Of a DNA stretch of 64,000 nt, positions 51,345-59,327 are shown piece by piece. Source of the DNA: Bdellovibrionota bacterium (lineage in GTDB: Bacteria > Bdellovibrionota > Bdellovibrionia > Bdellovibrionales > JAEYZS01); the NCBI GenBank assembly GCA_040386775.1, contig JAZKEU010000024.1, positions 1 through 64,000 of the forward strand, given 5' to 3'. The translations under genes and the position numbers were made by a program. Below the pieces are notes generated by a model that saw only the letters and a list, made by a program, of their open reading frames with translations, was not told the origin of the DNA and did no database searches. Each line of letters begins with the position of its first letter. Positions within the stretch are counted from its first letter, which is position 1.

Positions 51345-51360
51345 CCGCCTGAGCCATTTT
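51345..51360 (+). repeat. attR core of island B
   Basis: Exact second copy of the 16-bp tRNA-Asn end sequence found at 40162. Following it, GGTCC and GGACC near 51366-51380 form a small hairpin that could be the displaced tRNA-Asn terminator. Confidence 0.9.
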
Positions 51361-51508
51361 TTTGCGGTCCATACTGGACCACTTCTTCTATTCAGTCAGA
51401 TCAAAATACAAGTCGTTGTTAATTCACAAGGCTCATATTGATATTTATCAACAGACATACCCTTTATCATATGGAAGCATAACTTAAATGCACATAAGGG
51501 GAAAAATT

Positions 51509-51643
51509 ATGAGAAATTTATTTTTAATACTTGCGGTTACTATCTTCGGAAACTTTGCTTGGGCAGGTTGCAATCCCTGTATCTGCCAACCCGAAGAATT
51601 TCCTGAGTGTTCTAAAAAAATTCATATCCTAGAAACAAAATAG
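51509..51643 (+). CDS. 44-aa secreted Cys-rich peptide
   Basis: MRNLFLILAVTIFGNFAWAG is a clear signal peptide, followed by a short mature peptide CNPCICQPEEFPECSKK and a few more residues. Four cysteines are in 14 residues. A GGGGAAAAATT ribosome site precedes the ATG. There is no homologue I recognise. It is immediately outside island B, in the 500-base gap before uppP. Confidence 0.6.
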   Translation: MRNLFLILAVTIFGNFAWAGCNPCICQPEEFPECSKKIHILETK

Positions 51644-51782
51644 ACTGCGAACAGCCCGTCTGTTTTCGGATTCTAATTCACTTTTCGGACACAATTTATT
51701 CTATTAGAGAATCCATTGAGTTATACCTAGGCCCTTAAAATGCAAGAAGGAAGCTTGCTTAGCAAGCTCCCTCCTTGGATGA

Positions 51783-51811
51783 ACCTCATTTGTTTCGCAA
51801 ACAAAGGAGGT
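51783..51811 (+). promoter_or_regulatory. Strong hairpin enclosing a ribosome-binding site
   Basis: ACCTC-A-TTTGTTT pairs with AAACAAA-G-GAGGT around a CGC loop: twelve pairs with one mismatch. The 3' arm contains the full GGAGG that would serve the 37-aa ORF starting at 51816. A second upstream CCTCCTT offers an alternative partner. This is the geometry of a translational on/off switch. Confidence 0.55.
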
Positions 51812-51815
51812 CCGA

Positions 51816-51929
51816 ATGAATAAACAACTATTGATTATTCTTCGGCATATTTTAGAGATTATTAAATCTGTCCTTTGGATAGTTTTTTACATCACAAAAA
51901 GACAGATGATGGCCCATATCCATACGTAG
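51816..51929 (+). CDS. 37-aa hydrophobic small ORF
   Basis: ATG at 51816, five bases after GGAGG. Product MNKQLLIILRHILEIIKSVL then WIVFYITKRQ and a short tail. One amphipathic or membrane helix with basic ends, similar in kind to type I toxin peptides (Ldr/Fst-like), but no homology is claimed. The ORF overlaps the 3' end of uppP on the other strand. Confidence 0.45.
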   Translation: MNKQLLIILRHILEIIKSVLWIVFYITKRQMMAHIHT

Positions 51930-52711
51930 GCTGCGAAAAGTTCTAATCTGTTTTTCTTTACCGCAGCCAATACTACTTTTAATCCGATCAATCCAAAAAT
52001 AAATGAAGCAACAAAACCTATCGAATAACTTGGTAGGCGCTCACCTAGATTTTCTACCTCGCTGAGCTTTAAGACCGCTGCTCCCAGAATTGTTGGGATA
52101 GATAGCATAAAACTAAACACACTCGCCGCTCCGCCAGTCATTCCAGCAAACAATCCCGCAGCGATAGTCATTCCAGATCTGCTCACTCCTGGCAAAAGAG
52201 CTAAACATTGAAAACATCCAACGATCAGAGCTTTACCATAAGACACTGTTTCGAATTCTTTTAAGAGTTGGTCGGGAGCATCGGAAATCATATTGATGGA
52301 CTTAGATTTAATTCTTCTTGTTAGAAAAAGAATCAATCCCGTCCAAATAAATCCGTAGCCTAGCACCGTAATGTTTCCAAAAAGACTTTCAAAAAATGAT
52401 TTGAATTTCAAGCCAATAATTCCAGCAGGAACTGTCGCAAACGCAACCATCAGCGCAAGCCTCATACCGGCATTCATTTTTCTTTCTTTGATCGATATCC
52501 AACACTGAGCAATCAGATGAGCTAAGAATTTCCTGAAAACTACGAAGATCGCAAGTAATGTAGCAAGGTGAAGAACAAGATCGTAGGCAAGGTCGTGAAC
52601 CTCGTAACCCAAAAATTTTTGAGCTAAAACTAAATGGCCTTTACTAGAGATTGGCAAAAATTCTGCCAAACCCTGAACAATACCCAGAATAATATCGCCG
52701 ATGATACCCAT
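51887..52711 (-). CDS. uppP: Undecaprenyl-diphosphatase UppP (BacA)
   Basis: 274 residues, seven to eight helices. The (E/Q)xxxE motif (IVQGLAEFLPISSKGHL) and the PGxSRSxxT motif (LPGVSRSGMTIAAG) are both present. It dephosphorylates undecaprenyl pyrophosphate for cell-wall and polymer synthesis and gives bacitracin tolerance. Single gene, normal length. Confidence 0.96.
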   Translation of the reverse strand: MGIIGDIILGIVQGLAEFLPISSKGHLVLAQKFLGYEVHDLAYDLVLHLATLLAIFVVFRKFLAHLIAQCWISIKERKMNAGMRLALMVAFATVPAGIIGLKFKSFFESLFGNITVLGYGFIWTGLILFLTRRIKSKSINMISDAPDQLLKEFETVSYGKALIVGCFQCLALLPGVSRSGMTIAAGLFAGMTGGAASVFSFMLSIPTILGAAVLKLSEVENLGERLPSYSIGFVASFIFGLIGLKVVLAAVKKNRLELFAAYVWIWAIICLFVM

Positions 52712-52815
52712 GATGTTTCTCCATCTTTAATAAAACTATATATAAGAAGAATAAATCCTTACATATATATAAGAGAAGTAAATAGTACTTTCCATTAGAA
52801 AGTACTGCATCAGGC

Positions 52816-53196
52816 CTAGCGTAAAACATCCTCAGGGCTTGCCTCAGATTGCGTATATTGAATGTCCTTGTTCTTTTTATTTACAAAGTCAGCACATCTC
52901 TTGCTCAAACCCACAAGACTTACAGGTTCATTTATTTTCAAAGATGCTCTTTCGCAAGCTTGATCGAGGATTTCCTCTTTTTCTTTCGTGTGCTTTAATC
53001 GATAACAAGATTTAGGAATCATTTCAGAGGAAAGTTCAAACCCACAAGCTACTTCAGTTTTTTTAAGCCCATTCATAGAGTTGATCTTTATCTTTAAGCT
53101 TTTGACATCTCTGGCAGACAATAGCATCTGCGCGCGATCATCCAGAGTCGAAGCTTTGCCCGCAAAGCTAATTAAAACCAGTATAATTAAATACAT
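52816..53196 (-). CDS. Exported protein next to tadB-tadC, unknown function
   Basis: 126 residues with a short signal peptide (MYLIILVLISFAGKAST). The mature part is helical, with four cysteines (near 53, 64, 82, 104). Position after the TadC-like gene on the same strand suggests a role with the pilus or secretion pair, which is an inference. No domain recognised. Confidence 0.6.
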   Translation of the reverse strand: MYLIILVLISFAGKASTLDDRAQMLLSARDVKSLKIKINSMNGLKKTEVACGFELSSEMIPKSCYRLKHTKEKEEILDQACERASLKINEPVSLVGLSKRCADFVNKKNKDIQYTQSEASPEDVLR

Positions 53197-53237
53197 CTGT
53201 ATCCTCTTTTTCTTTTTGGCCGTAATTCCTACGACAA

Positions 53238-53666
53238 TTAAAGTTCTCTTAAAAACAAATTTAAAATCGGCCCCAACAACAAAAGTAAATAAGCTGGGAA
53301 CATAAATAATAAAAGCGGGATCATCAGCACATAAGGAAGTTTATCCAGCTCCCTTTGAAACTCATCCTTACAAACCTCAATGAACTCTTCTTCCACGGCC
53401 TTGATTCTTTCATAAATAGAATGTCCTGCGAGCCCTTGAGAAAGAATCTCCAGAAAGATTTGCGTATGATGATTAGCAAAAAAGCTCTCCGCTTGGTTCT
53501 CACCGTCTGATTGATCAAAATGCGTCAGCCATTGTTTGAGTTTGAGATGATGAATAGAATCTTCTAAATCCCCAAATCGGAGGATAGAAACACGCAAAGC
53601 TTCTCCTCCCTCGATCGAAACACGTACATGCAAGCACAATTTTAGTAAAAAACTTAAATCTTCCAT
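53238..53666 (-). CDS. tadC: TadC-like inner-membrane platform protein (type II secretion F domain)
   Basis: 142 residues, short for TadC: a T2SF domain (LSFLLKLCLHVRVSIEGGEA, LAGHSIYERIKAVEEEFIEV) and a C-terminal double helix LPYVLMIPLLLFMFPAYLLL with a short tail. TadB and TadC form the platform for Flp-type pilus assembly. Overlaps tadB by 13 bases. No tadA ATPase or pilin lies nearby in this window. Confidence 0.72.
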   Translation of the reverse strand: MEDLSFLLKLCLHVRVSIEGGEALRVSILRFGDLEDSIHHLKLKQWLTHFDQSDGENQAESFFANHHTQIFLEILSQGLAGHSIYERIKAVEEEFIEVCKDEFQRELDKLPYVLMIPLLLFMFPAYLLLLLGPILNLFLREL

Positions 53667-54391
53667 TGCTTTTTAACTCCTAAATAGAAAAACCCTGCCA
53701 TCCCAACGGCAAAAAGCGCCATCGACCATAAAATAATTTTCATATTCTCGATAAAACCAAACCTCATGCCGACAAAAATCATCACTCCTACATACATAAT
53801 GAACAAAAAAGTGATTTGTATGCGCACTTGTCTAACAATTCGGCCGGACCTACGTCGAAAATCATCTTCAATTTTAATTTTTCTGCGAAATGCGCATAGC
53901 CGATCCAATGTTTTATGTGGAAAACGCTGCACTGAGCTCAATTCCTCGAAGATTTCGCGCACAAAAGCGTTTGAAGTTTCTATTTTTTGAGAAAAATGTA
54001 CTACTTCGATTATTTTTTCGATCTTTAAACGACTTGATGAAGGTGTTTTTGTGTTGGAAACCTCTAGTGAATTACGAAAACTGCTCCCTGATCGTACCTG
54101 AAGTATCAATCGATCAATGAAATCGACAAAATCTTGACGAAATTTTCTCTCGCGAAAGTGTGCGGTGACAAAAATTGTAACTACTATCGAAAGAATTGCT
54201 ACAACAACAGCGATCCATGCGAAAAAATATCTATCAAACAACATCGAACAACACAAAAGTGTCAAAAACACGATAATCGTGAGTGAGTTTTTAAGTATTT
54301 GATTATCAAAAATGCGATTTCGCTCGTTGAAAATGTAAATTCGAAGTACGAACAACAATCCGAAAATCAAAATTAGCGCGTGAATAATCAT
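53654..54391 (-). CDS. tadB: TadB-like inner-membrane platform protein
   Basis: 245 residues. Three membrane segments at the start, a cytoplasmic T2SF-type helical domain (FVDFIDRLILQVRSGSSFRN) and two C-terminal segments (FLFIMYVGVMIFVGMRFGFI). Motif QVRSGSSF matches TadB. Forms a two-gene unit with the TadC-like gene. The presence of other tad genes elsewhere is expected but not visible. Confidence 0.75.
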   Translation of the reverse strand: MIIHALILIFGLLFVLRIYIFNERNRIFDNQILKNSLTIIVFLTLLCCSMLFDRYFFAWIAVVVAILSIVVTIFVTAHFRERKFRQDFVDFIDRLILQVRSGSSFRNSLEVSNTKTPSSSRLKIEKIIEVVHFSQKIETSNAFVREIFEELSSVQRFPHKTLDRLCAFRRKIKIEDDFRRRSGRIVRQVRIQITFLFIMYVGVMIFVGMRFGFIENMKIILWSMALFAVGMAGFFYLGVKKQWKI

Positions 54392-54451
54392 GCAAAGGTC
54401 CTCTTTTTGATAGAAGATGCAAAAAAAAGACTAAAAAATTAAAATTTACTA

Positions 54452-54479
54452 TTGACGATAAGGGTCACGAGTGTAAACT
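54452..54479 (+). promoter_or_regulatory. Sigma-70-like promoter of the 26-aa basic gene
   Basis: TTGACG, 16-base spacer, TAAACT. About 60 bases before the ATG at 54542. An AACATTG / CAATGTT inverted pair (54495-54517) lies in the predicted leader. Confidence 0.55.
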
Positions 54480-54541
54480 AAACCTAGATTGAACAACATT
54501 GAACTAACAACAATGTTAAAACCACCATAGGGAGGAAAACC

Positions 54542-54622
54542 ATGGCTAAGAAGAAAAAAGCTACTAAGAAAGCTACAAAGAAAAAAGCTACTAAGAAGAA
54601 AGCTAAGAAAAAGAAGAAGTAA
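54542..54622 (+). CDS. 26-aa Lys/Ala/Thr protein resembling a histone H1 tail
   Basis: MAKKKKATKKATKKKATKKK, then AKKKKK: 17 of 26 residues are lysine in KKAT-type repeats, like the tail of H1-type nucleoid proteins. A GGGAGG ribosome site precedes the ATG, and a strong terminator follows at 54648, so a dedicated short transcription unit is likely. It may compact DNA or bind polyanions. No function is proven. Confidence 0.75.
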   Translation: MAKKKKATKKATKKKATKKKAKKKKK

Positions 54623-54647
54623 TCTAACGATTACTTTTCGTCTTGAA

Positions 54648-54679
54648 AGCCTCTAGGGAAACTTAGAGGCTTTTTTTTT
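54648..54679 (+). terminator. Rho-independent terminator after the 26-aa gene
   Basis: AGCCTCTA and TAGAGGCT form an 8-bp stem with an 8-base loop followed by nine T. Confidence 0.93.
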
Positions 54680-54911
54680 ACCCTCCGCCCGTCCGAGTAT
54701 CGAATCTTTCCTATGCGCAAGTTTCTACCATGAGAACTGTCTGAAGGCTTTCTGTCAGCGTGGTCTTCGTAAGAATGGACCTACGCCTGAAGTCATTGTT
54801 TGTTTATGTCTGAAGATTTGATATCCTTAGCTGATTCCAAAATTCATTCTATTCAGGGTTATTACCCTCTAGAAAAACACAGCATTAGATATTAAGTCGA
54901 AGGAGACTATT

Positions 54912-55853
54912 ATGTTACACCGTAGAAAGAAAATTTCGGTTATTGGAGCAGGCTTTGTGGGTTCAACCTGTGCTCACTGGGCGGCGCAAAAAGAATTAGG
55001 AGACGTTGTTCTTCTTGATGTGAACGAAGGAGCTGCAAAAGGTAAGGCTCTTGATCTCTATGAATCCTCTCCCGTAGAAGGTTTCGATTCTAAGATTACA
55101 GGAACTTCAGATTATAAAGATATCGCAGATTCTGATGTTGTGATTATTACGGCAGGAATTCCAAGAAAGCCAGGAATGTCGAGAGATGACTTACTTGCTA
55201 CAAACTCAAAAATCATGAAAGAAGTTTGCCAAGGTGTAAGACAATACGCTCCAAACTCAGTGGCGATCATTGTTTCTAATCCACTTGATGCTATGGCTTT
55301 TGTTGCAAAAGAAACTTTGGGCTTCCCACGTGAACGTGTTATCGGGATGGCCGGAGTTCTCGATGGCGCAAGATTTAGAACTTTTATTTCTGAAGAATTA
55401 AATGTTTCAGTAAAAGACGTTCAAGCTTTCGTACTGGGTGGTCATGGTGACACAATGGTTCCGATGCCAAGACATTGTTCGGTTGGCGGAGTTCCCTTAA
55501 CAGAGATGTTACCAAAAGAAAGAGTTGATGCTCTTGTGAAGAGAGCTCGCGAAGGTGGAGCAGAAATCGTTGGTCTTCTAAAGACTGGCTCTGCTTACTA
55601 CGCGCCAAGCGCCTCAGCAGTGCAAATGGCTGAAGCTATTCTCAAAGATCAAAAAAGAATTCTTCCATGCGCGGCTCTACTTGATGGCGAATACGGAGTA
55701 AAAGGTTTATTCGTAGGCGTTTTATGTGTATTGGGCGGAAAAGGTATGGAAAAAGTTATTGAAATCAAATTGAACGAAGAAGAAAAGAAAATGCTCGACC
55801 ACTCAGTTGGAGCAGTTAAAGAACTCGTTGAAGCCCTTAAAAAAATTAGTTAA
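54912..55853 (+). CDS. mdh: Malate dehydrogenase (LDH-like type)
   Basis: 313 residues. Rossmann [14 protein letters not shown], substrate Arg pair in [23 protein letters not shown], active His in [13 protein letters not shown]. The Arg/Met loop and [10 protein letters not shown] identify malate rather than lactate dehydrogenase. Oxidises malate to oxaloacetate in the TCA cycle. First gene of mdh-sucC-sucD-ndk, 19 bases before sucC. AAGGAG precedes the ATG. Confidence 0.96.
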   Translation: MLHRRKKISVIGAGFVGSTCAHWAAQKELGDVVLLDVNEGAAKGKALDLYESSPVEGFDSKITGTSDYKDIADSDVVIITAGIPRKPGMSRDDLLATNSKIMKEVCQGVRQYAPNSVAIIVSNPLDAMAFVAKETLGFPRERVIGMAGVLDGARFRTFISEELNVSVKDVQAFVLGGHGDTMVPMPRHCSVGGVPLTEMLPKERVDALVKRAREGGAEIVGLLKTGSAYYAPSASAVQMAEAILKDQKRILPCAALLDGEYGVKGLFVGVLCVLGGKGMEKVIEIKLNEEEKKMLDHSVGAVKELVEALKKIS

Positions 55854-55872
55854 GCAAAAGATCGGATGATAA

Positions 55873-57039
55873 ATGAACATACATGAATACCAAGCCAAAT
55901 CTCTTTTAAAAGATTTCGGCGTAAAAATTTTAAAAAGTGGAATTGCAAAGACTGCAGAAGATGCAGTTAAAGTTGCTCAAGGTCTCGGCGGAAGTGTTTG
56001 GGTTGTAAAAGCTCAGATTCATGCAGGTGGTAGAGGTAAGGGCGGCGGCGTAAAGGTTGCAAAATCTTTAGACGAAGTTAGAACTCATGCTAAGAACATT
56101 ATTGGAATGACTTTGGTGACTCCGCAAACGGGTCCCGAAGGAAAACTGGTAAACCAAGTTCTTATCGAACAAGGTTGCGACATTAAAAAAGAATATTACA
56201 TCGCATGTCTCGTAGACAGAGCGACTAGCCACGTGGCAATGATGGCCTCTTCTGAAGGTGGAATGGACATCGAAGAAGTTGCGCACAACACTCCAGAAAA
56301 AATCATCACAGTAACTATTGACCCAGCGGCAGGGTTTCAACCTTTCCACTCTAGAAAATTAGCTTACGCAATCGGCATTCCTCAAGAACTTCACAAGCAA
56401 GCTTTCCAATTTATGAAAGGTCTTTACGACTGTTTCGTAGCAAAAGATTCTGCGATGCTTGAGATCAACCCACTTGTTGAGACAAAAGACGGAAATCTTT
56501 TAGCTCTCGATGCAAAAACGGGATTTGATTCGAACGCTCTTTACAGACATCCAGAAGTTGTAGAAATGAGAGATCTTTCAGAAGAAAACCCAGAAGAAAT
56601 CGAAGCCAGCAAATACGATCTTGCCTTCATTAAGTTAGATGGCGAAATCGGATGCTTAGTTAACGGTGCGGGCCTTGCTATGTCGACGATGGACATCATC
56701 CAATTGCACGGAGGAAGTCCTGCGAACTTCCTCGATGTGGGCGGTGGCGCTAATAAAGAGAAAGTGACGGCGGCTTTCAAAATTATTCTTAAAGACAAAA
56801 ACGTAAAAGCAATTCTCGTTAACATCTTCGGTGGAATCATGAAATGTGACATCATCGCTGAAGGCGTGATAGCTGCTTCAAAAGAAGTAGGATTAAAAGT
56901 TCCATTGGTTGTAAGACTTGAAGGAACAAACGTGGAACTTGGTAAAAAGATGTTAAAAGAAAGCGGTCTCAACTTGATCACAGCGGATGGATTAACTGAT
57001 GCTGCGAAAAAAGTTGTCGCAAGCGTGAAAGGGAAATAA
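55873..57039 (+). CDS. sucC: Succinyl-CoA synthetase beta subunit
   Basis: 388 residues. N-terminal ATP-grasp domain ([33 protein letters not shown]) and C-terminal CoA-ligase domain ([31 protein letters not shown]). Forms succinyl-CoA ligase with SucD and carries the nucleotide and specificity regions. Two bases separate it from sucD. Confidence 0.97.
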   Translation: MNIHEYQAKSLLKDFGVKILKSGIAKTAEDAVKVAQGLGGSVWVVKAQIHAGGRGKGGGVKVAKSLDEVRTHAKNIIGMTLVTPQTGPEGKLVNQVLIEQGCDIKKEYYIACLVDRATSHVAMMASSEGGMDIEEVAHNTPEKIITVTIDPAAGFQPFHSRKLAYAIGIPQELHKQAFQFMKGLYDCFVAKDSAMLEINPLVETKDGNLLALDAKTGFDSNALYRHPEVVEMRDLSEENPEEIEASKYDLAFIKLDGEIGCLVNGAGLAMSTMDIIQLHGGSPANFLDVGGGANKEKVTAAFKIILKDKNVKAILVNIFGGIMKCDIIAEGVIAASKEVGLKVPLVVRLEGTNVELGKKMLKESGLNLITADGLTDAAKKVVASVKGK

Positions 57040-57041
57040 TC

Positions 57042-57908
57042 ATGGCCATTTTAATCGACGGAAATACAAAAGTAATTTGCCAAGGTTTTACTGGCGCCCA
57101 AGGAACTTTCCACTCTCAACAAGCAGTTGAATATGGAACAAAAATGGTTGGCGGAGTAACTCCCGGAAAAGGTGGGACTCAGCATATCGGACTTCCAGTT
57201 TTCAACACGGTTCAAGAGGCAAAAGACAAAACAAAATGTAATGCTTCTGTGATCTACGTTCCACCTCCATTTGCAGCGGATGCAATCTTGGAAGCGATCG
57301 ACGCACAAATTGAACTTATCATCTGTATCACGGAAGGAATTCCTGTTTTAGATATGGTGAAAGTAAAAAAAGCTCTTCTGACTTCTAAATCAAGACTTGT
57401 AGGACCAAACTGCCCAGGAGTTATTACTCCGGGACAATGTAAAATCGGGATTATGCCTGGATATATTCATAAGCCAGGAAAAATCGGCGTTCTTTCAAGA
57501 TCTGGAACTTTAACTTACGAAGCGGTTCATCAATTGTCTGTTCTAGGACTTGGTCAAAGCACTTGCGTAGGTATCGGCGGTGACCCTGTGAATGGAACAA
57601 ACTTCATTGATGTATTGGAACTTTATAACAAAGATCCAAACACAGAAGCTGTTATTATGATTGGGGAAATCGGCGGATCTGCTGAAGAAGAAGCGGCTGA
57701 ATACATCAAGCGCGAATTCAAAAAACCAGTGACATGTTTTATCGCAGGTAGTACAGCTCCTAAAGGTAAAAGAATGGGTCACGCTGGTGCAATCATCAGT
57801 GGCGGAAAAGGAACTGCTGAGGCGAAGTTTGAAGCACTTCAATCTGCAGGATGTAAGATCGCAAGATCACCTGCTGACCTAGGAACAACATTAAAAGCGT
57901 CATTATAA
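57042..57908 (+). CDS. sucD: Succinyl-CoA synthetase alpha subunit
   Basis: 288 residues. CoA-binding [20 protein letters not shown] and the phosphohistidine segment [12 protein letters not shown] are both intact. Works with SucC to convert succinyl-CoA to succinate with ATP or GTP formation. 12 bases upstream of ndk, consistent with one transcript and nucleoside diphosphate exchange. Confidence 0.97.
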   Translation: MAILIDGNTKVICQGFTGAQGTFHSQQAVEYGTKMVGGVTPGKGGTQHIGLPVFNTVQEAKDKTKCNASVIYVPPPFAADAILEAIDAQIELIICITEGIPVLDMVKVKKALLTSKSRLVGPNCPGVITPGQCKIGIMPGYIHKPGKIGVLSRSGTLTYEAVHQLSVLGLGQSTCVGIGGDPVNGTNFIDVLELYNKDPNTEAVIMIGEIGGSAEEEAAEYIKREFKKPVTCFIAGSTAPKGKRMGHAGAIISGGKGTAEAKFEALQSAGCKIARSPADLGTTLKASL

Positions 57909-57920
57909 AAGGAGACATTC

Positions 57921-58352
57921 ATGGCATTAGAGAAAACATTTTCAATCATCAAGCCTAACGCGATCAAAAAGAACGCAATCGGCGATATCATTTCAATGTT
58001 TGAAGCAAACGGACTAACTGTTGCTGCTGCAAAATTGACCGTATTAACAAAAGGTAAAGCGGAAGAATTCTACGCTGAACACAAAGCTCGTCCATTCTTC
58101 GGTGAATTGGTTAGCTTTATGACTTCAGGTCCGGTTCTACTTATGTGTTTATCTGGTGAAAACGCAGTTGCGAAAAACAGAGAAATCATGGGCGCAACTG
58201 ATCCAAAGAAAGCTACTGTTGGTACAGTGAGAGCAAAATTCGGGGACAACATGGGCGAAAATGCTGTCCACGGCTCTGACTCTCCAACTTCAGCAGAGAG
58301 AGAACTCTCTCTCTTCTTCGAAAAAAACGAAATCTGCAATCTTAGTAATTAA
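57921..58352 (+). CDS. ndk: Nucleoside diphosphate kinase
   Basis: 143 residues, normal for the family. Active-site His117 in NAVHGSDS, and the ferredoxin-like core [20 protein letters not shown]. Balances NTP pools by phosphate exchange. Last gene of the mdh-sucC-sucD operon. GGAGAC precedes the ATG. Confidence 0.97.
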   Translation: MALEKTFSIIKPNAIKKNAIGDIISMFEANGLTVAAAKLTVLTKGKAEEFYAEHKARPFFGELVSFMTSGPVLLMCLSGENAVAKNREIMGATDPKKATVGTVRAKFGDNMGENAVHGSDSPTSAERELSLFFEKNEICNLSN

Positions 58353-58367
58353 ACTATTTCTAAATGA

Positions 58368-58470
58368 ATTCTTGAAACTTTACACCGAAGGAGCCACGCC
58401 CGGATGGCGTGGGTTTCAAGAATCGTCAACCACGGACGGGCGACAGTCTTTACGGACTTCGCAATCTACA
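58368..58470 (+). ncRNA. Strongly structured intergenic element, RNA candidate
   Basis: ATTCTTGAAAC (58368-58378) pairs exactly with GTTTCAAGAAT (58413-58423). Inside it CCACGCC (58394-58400) pairs with GGCGTGG (58406-58412) directly stacked on the outer stem, leaving a 15-base purine-containing bulge (ACACCGAAGGAG type) on the 5' side. A further AGTC-TTTACG-GACT hairpin follows near 58445-58458. It lies between ndk and the pilF-like gene. No known riboswitch family fits. It may be a leader, a 3'-end-processed RNA or a structured terminator without T run. Confidence 0.45.
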
Positions 58471-58559
58471 TAGCCTTTGGTCCTAACACACCTTATCTAA
58501 AAAACCTCACATCCATCAACCGTGTTGTAAGTACCCTCAGCTCTTGATAAAAATATAGA

Positions 58560-59327
58560 GTGAGAACAAAAACTTTTCTCCTTATTTATATAGGTCTTTT
58601 TGCAACAACATTAACTTCGTGCGCGACGTCAGAAAAAGATGAGGGTAAAGCTGCCTTATATCTACAAATTGGAAACGATCTTCTCGCGCAAAATAATTAT
58701 CCCGAAGCTCTCACCAATCTTCTACAAGCTGAACGGTTTGCCCCCGATAATCCTGTTGTTTTAAATTCTTTAGGAATGCTTTATTTTGCTAGAGAAAAAT
58801 ACACAACAGCTGCAGATTATATTCAGAGATCTTTGAAGGCAGAACCAAGATACACAGATGCCCGTACAAATCTAGGCCGCGTTTACATTGCCCAAGGCAA
58901 ATATAACAAAGCGATCATAGAAATCAAAACAGCCCTTAAAGATTTAACTTACAATCAGCCAGAAAAAGTACAAACAAACTTAGGTTTAGCATACTTGAGA
59001 AAAAATAATTATCTTGCTGCCAAAGAACAACTTCACTCTGCGATCAAGCTAAACAAAGATTATTGTCCTGCCTACAATTACTATGGACAAACTTTGATGA
59101 AGCTTAAAGATTACGACTCTGCTGGAGGAGTATTTGATCGTGGCATTAAAGTGTGCCAGAATAACCCTGAAGAGGTACATTTTTTAAGTGGTTTAAGTTA
59201 TTACCAGATGGGAAGAAAAGAAATGGCCTTAGTTCGCTTGAGAGAAGTTTCAAAACTTTATCCTGCAAGTGAATATGCAGAGAAATCTCGCTCACTGCTT
59301 AAAGTGATTGAACAGGATAAGAAATGA
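58560..59327 (+). CDS. PilF/PilW-like TPR lipoprotein
   Basis: 255 residues from a GTG with leader VRTKTFLLIYIGLFATTLTS and lipobox LTSC (Cys21). Six or so TPR units follow (NYPEALTNLLQAERFAPDNP, YTTAADYIQRSLKAEPRYTD, YNKAIIEIKTALKDL, and others). Matches PilF/PilW pilotins for type IV pilus secretin assembly. Overlaps the RodZ-like gene by 4 bases. AGAG-type ribosome sequence only, so expression may depend on the upstream leader. Confidence 0.85.
   Translation: MRTKTFLLIYIGLFATTLTSCATSEKDEGKAALYLQIGNDLLAQNNYPEALTNLLQAERFAPDNPVVLNSLGMLYFAREKYTTAADYIQRSLKAEPRYTDARTNLGRVYIAQGKYNKAIIEIKTALKDLTYNQPEKVQTNLGLAYLRKNNYLAAKEQLHSAIKLNKDYCPAYNYYGQTLMKLKDYDSAGGVFDRGIKVCQNNPEEVHFLSGLSYYQMGRKEMALVRLREVSKLYPASEYAEKSRSLLKVIEQDKK

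Larger units (their letters stand above)
40162..51360. mobile_element. Integrative island B, complete, about 11.2 kb at tRNA-Asn
   Basis: Bounded by a 16-bp direct repeat of the tRNA-Asn 3' end (40162-40177 and 51345-51360). Contents in order: conserved non-coding end, 44-aa ORF, XRE regulator, lipoprotein, P-loop ATPase, NACHT-nuclease, unknown gene, primase/helicase, excisionase, integrase. Layout and several proteins match island A. There are no structural or conjugation genes, so it is a satellite-like or self-excising defence island. Confidence 0.9.

Noticed and set aside
57051-57308. Minus-strand open frames over sucD and other operon genes
   Set aside because: Shadow frames caused by biased codon use in strongly coding genes.
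58368-58470. c-di-GMP riboswitch / merRNA, SRP RNA or tmRNA identity for the structured element
   Set aside because: None of the conserved sequences of those families is present. Left as an unnamed RNA candidate.
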